The notes beneath the pieces are model-generated. The model was not told the DNA's origin. It saw only the letters and a list, made by a program, of their open reading frames with translations, and did not search any database. Shown here one piece after another: positions 57,895 to 64,000 of a DNA stretch of 64,000 bases. The translations under genes and the position numbers were made by a program. Every line of letters begins with the position of its first letter. Within the stretch, counting starts at the first letter, position 1. Origin of the DNA: Kappaphycus alvarezii (lineage: Eukaryota; Rhodophyta; Florideophyceae; Gigartinales; Solieriaceae); NCBI GenBank assembly GCA_002205965.3, contig NADL03000705.1, forward strand, positions 1,116,001 to 1,180,000. The letters run 5' to 3'.

Positions 57895-60240
57895 ATGCGC
57901 CGAGCAGCGCCCGCCTCCCTCGACCTTTTCATGGATCTCGTCCATCGCCTCTCCTCGGTCATCGATATCGCGTCTCGCGACGCTCCTTCAACGCTCGTCG
58001 ACCTCCAGCACTCAGACCCAGCCCTCTCCACTGCATTTGGCTTCCTTCGTGCCACCCCCGCGGCCTCCAATGTCCCCTAATTCCCCACTCTCCGTGCCTC
58101 CGACACCCCCAACTCCGCCACGCCGCCTGCCACCCTGGACCAAGCACCCTCGCCATACCTCGCCGCCGCTTTTCGCCCGCCGTCCAAGTCGCTGGCCCAC
58201 CCGTCTCCCAATTTTAGGCCGCAATACAGCCACCCACCTCAACCCCGCTCCTCCCATCCACCCCACGCTGCAAGGGAGTATACGCCGCACCTCTGCACGG
58301 CTCGTCAACAACGGGCCAAAGGAGTTTGCTCTTGTCTCCACCCCTCACGACCACTGCCCACTCCGCAACGCCATGTCGCGACGCAAAGCCCTGATTGCCG
58401 CAGGCTGTCCCGGCTCCATCACAGTCGTTCCACCGCCGATCCCCATGCGACCTTCGTCTGTGCCACCGCCGACTCTCTTCAACACACGCAATCCGCATGT
58501 GACTCCTTCCGCCCATCACCGTATCCCCCTCCTCCCTTATCATCTCCCACTGTCATTCATTTACCGCTGCCCAATCCCTCGTACCTACCCCCAAGCCGAA
58601 GTCGCCCGCCTCTCCAACCCTTCCTGCGCTTGGAGACCCAAGCAATACTTCATCGAATGCTGCGCTCCTCCAACTCGGACATGACGGCCCGTTATCCCGT
58701 GCTCACCCCGCCCTCCAACCCCGCCAACCCCCCTCTGCCTAAACCCTCTCCCCCATCCCCTCCCCTCCATACTCAGAGCTCTAGGGCATGCCCCCGGCGG
58801 CGCTGAACCCTCGAATTCGGCCCTCAAGTGGTTCGCCTCCTTTTTCAACACCCTGGTCGATGGCAATTGCCCCACTGAGACCAGCAAATATCTTACGAGT
58901 GCTACCCTCTTGCGCCTGCCGAAACATGAAGCTTGTCCCACCCTCCGCCCGATTGCCATTGCCCTTGCCATCCGTCGACTTGTTGCGCGCCTGATCATAA
59001 ACTGAATTCCGAACGACCATGAGTTGGCCAACTATTTGCAGTCTCATCAACTCTGCGTAGGCGGGCCATGTGCTACGGAAGCCATCGTTCGTGCCATTCG
59101 GGCTCGCATTTGTGATCTGCAGAACAATGACCCGCTCGCGTCCTCATTCAGGTTGATGCCCGAAACGCCATCAACTCTATTGAGCGTGCCGTAATTCTTT
59201 CTCAGGCTATCTGCCGCATCCCCGCGGCCGCGCCTTGGGTTCTCTTCCTCTACGGGACTCCTTCCCGCCTCTTCGTCGGCTGTCACCTCGTTTGGAGTCG
59301 AACTGGCACGCAACAAGGCTACCCCCTCGGCATGTTGCTCTTCGCTATTGCCCTCCACTCCCTTGTGCAAGGCCTGGCATCCAATTTCCCCGCCCTCCCT
59401 CTCCACACATGGTACTCGGGTGATGGGACCATTGTACCAACCCCACATGCCTGCGCTGTTCTCCAGTACATGCGCCTGAACAGGCCGAAGCTCGGGTTCC
59501 ATATCAACCTCAACCCCCCTCAAAACATCGGCCTGGTGGCCTTTTCTCTCACCTCACCCCCTCCTAAATGACCCGCCATGCGACTTCCTCTCTTCGGATG
59601 CTATCACGGTTCTTGCTAGCCCGATGCAAGCACTTCATTAGCCCTCAAAGCCCTACAGAACGCGGAGCTACTCTGGACATCCCTCTCCTCCATGAACGAG
59701 CCTCAGATCTCTTACCAGATTCTGCGGTTCTGTGCCTCCTCGTGTCTGATTATGTACTTGTTCCGCTCAACCGCGCCGCACATTACCTCACCACTTGCCA
59801 AAGCTTTTGACAGGGGGTTGCGAAGGGTTTTCGAGCAAGTTCACCGGAAGAAGTCCGATATCGCATGGCTTCAAGCCACGCTGCCCTTCCGCCATGGGGC
59901 CTCGCCCTCACACTCTGCACTCCCATCAACGTCATCGCACACACGGTCTCTAATTTGACAAGTGCGCCCCTCATTCGACGACTTCTGAACGCATCCCCCG
60001 CGCACATGCATGTCGACATGCTTCAGGCCCCGTCCTACGACTCCCTGGCCATGAGTTTGGACCTCCCTGCTCATCTGGCCCCTGCTGCTCCTCCACTGCT
60101 TCCGCACCCTTTGATAGGGGTAAATCGCCGGGGGAAGAGATACTCTGAATCAACTGCCCCAAGAAGGAGGTGTTGCAAGCGACAAAAGTGCTACCGTGGT
60201 ATATTTGAACGAAAAAAAGGAGTGGTAAAGGAAGACAGTT
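57895..60240 (+). mobile_element. LINE-like non-LTR retrotransposon, reverse transcriptase degenerate
   Basis: From about 58,780 coding blocks include SNSALKWFASFFNTLVDGNC, TSATLLRLPKHEACPTLRPI, AIRRLVARLI, SHQLCVGGPCATEAIVRAIR, then VDARNAINSIERAVILSQAI (motif A), RTGTQQGYPLGMLLFAIALH (motif B) and WYSGDGTIVPT (motif C, where one catalytic Asp of the usual YxDD/WYLDD is lost). Downstream, EPQISYQILRFCASSCLIMY and SPLAKAFDRGLRRVFEQV match the post-RT region of this class. Sequence 57,895-58,690 is Pro/Ser-rich and may be its N-terminal part. Several frame changes and at least one stop; inactive. No terminal endonuclease block or shared tail found at the 3' end. Confidence 0.6.
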
Positions 60241-60319
60241 GAGAGGGCTACAAGCAAGTATGGAAGGGGCAGGGTATACCACTGATGATCTGTGACCAGC
60301 GTTGGAAAAATGTTTCTTG

Positions 60320-60915
60320 GGTCTGATGTTGACTCTCAATTTACTTCTACTAGGGATTTGACTTCAAGTTTTCTGCTAACTTGCTTGACCTCTCCAAGAG
60401 GAAGCAATTTACTCAGCTTATGTAGCCTTTTGGCTACCCCTAAAGTCCGAATAAAACTACAAAAGATGATATACTCTAAACCAAAGATACTTAAGAAACG
60501 AACAATCGATCTGGTCCTCATATTTTCCATCCTCTAGATCAGACCAAAACGACTCCTCCAAAATATCCATATTGCCCAAGCAGTCCCTACAAATATCCGC
60601 GAACTACTCCTAACTCTCTATTTTCTCCTAGAAGATATCTAAACTATCTAAAAAATGCCCCATCCGGTTCCAGCTTCGGGACCACTTGGTCCATACTGTC
60701 CAGCCCGGGCCCCACCATTCCAACACTTTCCATGTCTCCCTTCCCCCATCCTCCTCACCCTCCTCTTTATCCTCTTCATCCTTCTCTTCATCCTACTCTT
60801 CATCCTCGTCGTCATCCTCGTCGTCAACCTCATTCTCATAGACCAATTCCGGGGCTGTATACGTGCTCAAGAAACTAGAAGCACTTAAATTTTGCGCTAG
60901 TCGATTCCAAGAGAT
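60320..60915 (-). pseudogene. Decayed acidic coding segment
   Basis: One minus-strand frame reads NEKISWNRLAQNLSASSFLS, TYTAPELVYENEVDDEDDDE, an Asp/Glu/Lys run, ETWKVLEWWGPGWTVWTKWS, RMGHFLDSLDIF, ADICRDCLGNMDILEESFWS and DLEDGKYEDQIDCSFLKYLW. Protein character is strong over about 190 codons, but four or five stop codons interrupt it, nearly all TAG. On the plus strand the acidic run appears as a TCCTC/TCATC low-complexity tract (60,730-60,830). Family unknown. Confidence 0.4.
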
Positions 60916-60916
60916 C

Positions 60917-61070
60917 TTTTCATTGTTTGAAAGGTACGGGGTGGCTGTACTCTGATATGTTTTCCATGTGTTTGGTTGTGTAACACAAGTTTTCCGAAAG
61001 TACTGCCTACATGCTACATTGGACGTTACTGCTGCCGCCGCATTCTACGAGAGCTTCAACACTATTCGTA
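60917..61070 (-). mobile_element. LINE-like 3' end with tail
   Basis: Tail (plus strand TTTGAAAGGTACGGGGTGGC at 60,926) followed toward higher coordinates by CTACATGCTACATTGGACGT then TACTGCTGCCGCCGC, the alanine-rich C-terminal block. Spacing as at 27.2 kb. Confidence 0.45.
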
Positions 61071-64000
61071 TATCAAAAATTTGTGTCATCTAGAGAGATG
61101 TTCTCCAATCTTATGCAGCCGAAAATTTACGAGCATAACTATAACAACTACAAAGGTATCTTACCGCTGTTTTGGTGCGTCGATGTTGACTACCTCCTTA
61201 TGGAAAAATTCGAAATCAGTGGTAATTTCTTGTTGTAATGTCGCATCATCATATCACAGGGGTTAAATGTACTTCACAACCGCAGTACACCAACCCTACG
61301 TTTCGTGTCATGCCACTGGCATGAAAAGTTGATTTTGCGCCGAATTTAATCAAAAATGAATCTCAATTCGAAATCACTGGATACAAGTCGCCTTCTTAGT
61401 ACACTAATTCAAATTTTTTGCTGTTAAAAAGAGTAATCTGGTACAAAATGTGCGCGGTAAGTGGTAAAAACTCTAATAGTGGTACCATCCTGCCTTTCGA
61501 GCATATTTCTCCTGTATTTCATTATTTCAGATTCAGTTGATTGAACATTCTTCGGGAAAAATTCATTAAAAATAAGAATAGTATCCTTAAAAATAATATG
61601 TTTCATCTGGTTTGTCGTCAAAGTTTCATTAAACTGGTGATAGAACTCAACGCATGAATGTTCCATAATATTCCGCATATTCGGTCGGATGCGGTTAATA
61701 CCAGCCCTTTGGAATGACTAAGTATTACTCTCGATGGTCTCCGCAGATTTTTTCTAAAAATAGGAGCGTTAATCAATTAACATATTTTCAATTAAATAAA
61801 AAGAACGCACAGAAAAGTACCAAACCATTAAAAAATTAAAGATGAGAGACATTAAATAAAAAATAGCATACAATTGCACTCTTAAATTTTGTATCGAGGT
61901 AAATATTTTTACCAGCTCCAATTATAGTAGAAGTAATCCTTTAAATCTGTCTCGTGAGATAAAAAACCGTTGAAGAAGCAGGCAAAGCATCGTTCCCATA
62001 TTTTATGCATTTTACGTGCAAAGTTTCATCTTTTATGTAGTTAAATGCTTTCTCCAGATGAGCTCATATCAGATTAAATCTTATCATATATTATTAACCT
62101 ATATTTCCAAAAATTTAATAGTCAACATGGGCCAACTTGTTACTTAAACATTTCAATGCAAGCAGAAATCTTACAAAAATGTTGCATCCAAATGAAGGAG
62201 GTAGAAATTTGCTAGGGACAACGTATCCCAGTTTTTCGCTGTTTTCCGAGCGGTTTCAGCTTCAAAAGGCTGAAGTAAGTTCCAGAGAAATGTTAAAAAC
62301 ATCATGTAAGGTAAAAGAATACTGCGGAAATCTTTCGATATGTTTAATTTTATGCAGATCTGCGCATTACTAGTATTTGTGAACTTTACTGAATGTTGCA
62401 GAAAATTACACAAATTATGGGAGTTTTGTAATTTTAAAATATTTATTTAATCTATTACTTTGTAATACCAGGAAATATGCCTACATTTCATGTAAAAAGA
62501 ATATGTATATTTACTCAAGTAATTATATACGAAAATTGTAGATTTCATCAGTGTCGTAATGAATTCTTACAGTATAAACCTGCATGTGATCAATGCTGAA
62601 CGTCTCTCAACATTCAACACCGAGAACTGATTCATCGCAATAATACAAGCTCAGCTTAATTCTGAGTAAGGGGGAGATATGAATAAATGAATGGAAATTA
62701 TACTACAATCAAATGTAATATCAAATAGAATTGCCAATTTAAGCACAAGGAATTCCAATTTTGACTTCTCAACATGTTTATATAACTTCAAAGGGTTTTA
62801 CTTAGCAGTTGAATACAATTATATTCGGATTTCCGGAGTCTTTGGAGCTAAAACTATTATCCAACTTATTTTTAACTGCTCCGTTGATTTATAAGTCATA
62901 ATACAAACGAATTAGTGAAAAAATATTTTAAGAGCAACGGGTACTAAAACATGAAAAATAGGAAACAGAATGTTCCAGAGTTTTGTGTCGACAATCATGA
63001 TGTATATGAGGTGAGATAGAGATTCAGTACGAGCCAAAAAAGGAAATTAAAAATTTTTAATCAATTTCTAGAGAAAGAAAGAGGTTCCCCATGAATGGGT
63101 CTTATATTTTAAATCACTATGTAGAAATCAGCAAGGTGAGTACAAATTTAAGATTTTTAAAAAATCTCTCGAATTTTTTTCTGGCATAGATCCGAACTGA
63201 AGATAAAGGACGTATGAACTGCCCAGAATTCAATAAAGCATAATCGGGAATAGGAAAACAGAAGAAATATCATAAATCTGCAAGGAGTCTCGAAAAAGCT
63301 GTTTCGCATCAAATCTACTTCAGCTGTCAGACAACTGAAATCTGGGGTCTCCAGTGAATGATAATTAGTTGGTTATCAGGGGCCTTGATTGCAGATTCTA
63401 TGTTTTGCTGGCAGAGTTTACTAAGAAAAAAATATAAAAAGGAACTAAATGGGAAGTGCATGATAATATCCACTACATAGATTTAGTTGCATTTGTATAT
63501 TTTCTTTGACATGCATAGGTTTCTTTCTTATAGTATTACTAAGAGGCTATCGGAATACATCTTAGCTCATCGAAACGTTTCAGAGAGAAATTTCTCATGT
63601 GGGAAGAGGACGTAATTTTTAAGAAGGTTCGCGTAACTCATTTAGATCTGTATCCCAGAGAGACATCCTCAAAATATGAAAGTGCTCATAAGTCAAATAT
63701 GCAATATTAGTGTTACCTGAAGGATTAATGAGAAACTGATACGATCAAGTGCAACAAGAATTTTTTTGTAAGATGAATATTTGCTTTCGTTATGATTGGT
63801 ACGAATGTGAAGGTTTAATTTAGTTCAAATACTTTTAAATTTGAATTAGCGCATACTATTTTCCAACAATTACGTACTTATTTAGGACAAAAAATCATTA
63901 ATAAGAAACACTAACGTATTTTTCCAGATTGTGTGGTCATATGTCAGCTTTACTTGACAGTTGTATTTATCGTAGAATGAAGTAATTCGGCTGCATATTT
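61071..64000. other. AT-rich region, nothing recognised
   Basis: About 2.9 kb to the right edge. Short frames (61,424-61,678 -, 62,137-62,373 +, 62,691-62,894 +) have AT-driven composition and no family resemblance. No repeat matching the Copia LTR or the LINE tail was seen. Confidence 0.4.

Noticed and set aside
59047-59523. 158-codon minus frame
   Set aside because: Antisense shadow of the plus-strand LINE reverse transcriptase motifs.
60730-60830. CT-rich tract as a simple microsatellite
   Set aside because: On the other strand it encodes an Asp/Glu run flanked by good protein sequence in the same frame, so it is better read as a coding remnant.
1-64000. tRNA or rRNA genes
   Set aside because: Words like GGTTCGAATC-type arms were looked for; no cloverleaf with matching arms was found.
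1-64000. CRISPR arrays or bacterial operons
   Set aside because: No regularly spaced identical repeats with spacers; introns and plastid-targeting signals show eukaryotic nuclear DNA.

Overview
The window looks like nuclear DNA of a photosynthetic eukaryote with a primary-type plastid, most likely a red alga (Florideophyceae-like; inference). Reasons: short spliceosomal introns (GTAAGT...CAG) in compact genes, a two-exon gene with bipartite chloroplast/thylakoid-lumen targeting, GxGxxG FAD-enzyme and folate genes of plant/algal type, and a dense load of Copia LTR elements, a tyrosine-recombinase retrotransposon and LINE-like elements.

Layout. 1-6 kb: three host genes: a bHLH transcription factor cut by the left edge (-), a six-helix membrane protein with a histidine-rich tail that resembles metal transporters (+), and a single-repeat MYB/SANT protein (-). 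6-16 kb: mostly non-coding, with clusters of the palindromic motif TACTGTACAGTA. 16-20.5 kb and 26.3-27.3 kb: 5'-truncated 3' ends of a LINE-like family. 20,654-25,897: a young DIRS-order (PAT/Ngaro-like) retrotransposon with split direct repeats. 28-48 kb: AT-rich graveyard with two related Copia elements (one +, one - with a 1.3-kb insertion in its 3' LTR) and LINE remains. 49.7-57.3 kb: the main gene island: a large serine-rich protein of unknown function (+), a plastid-type FAD-dependent amine oxidase/carotene-desaturase-like enzyme (+, two exons), a thylakoid lumen protein (-, two exons) and 5-formyltetrahydrofolate cyclo-ligase (+); the last two are divergent. 57.9-60.2 kb: a LINE-like reverse transcriptase. 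60.3-64 kb: a decayed acidic coding segment, a LINE 3' tail, then AT-rich sequence without genes.

Two themes run through the window. First, several host genes keep good protein sequence across repeated one-base frame changes, often in homopolymers, which suggests uncorrected consensus errors in the assembly as much as pseudogenes; the cyclo-ligase and the lumen protein are clean. Second, one conserved LINE 3' terminal module occurs many times, almost always on the minus strand, and on two different upstream coding sequences.

No RNA genes, CRISPR arrays or replication origins were recognised. All family assignments were made by eye from translated sequence.
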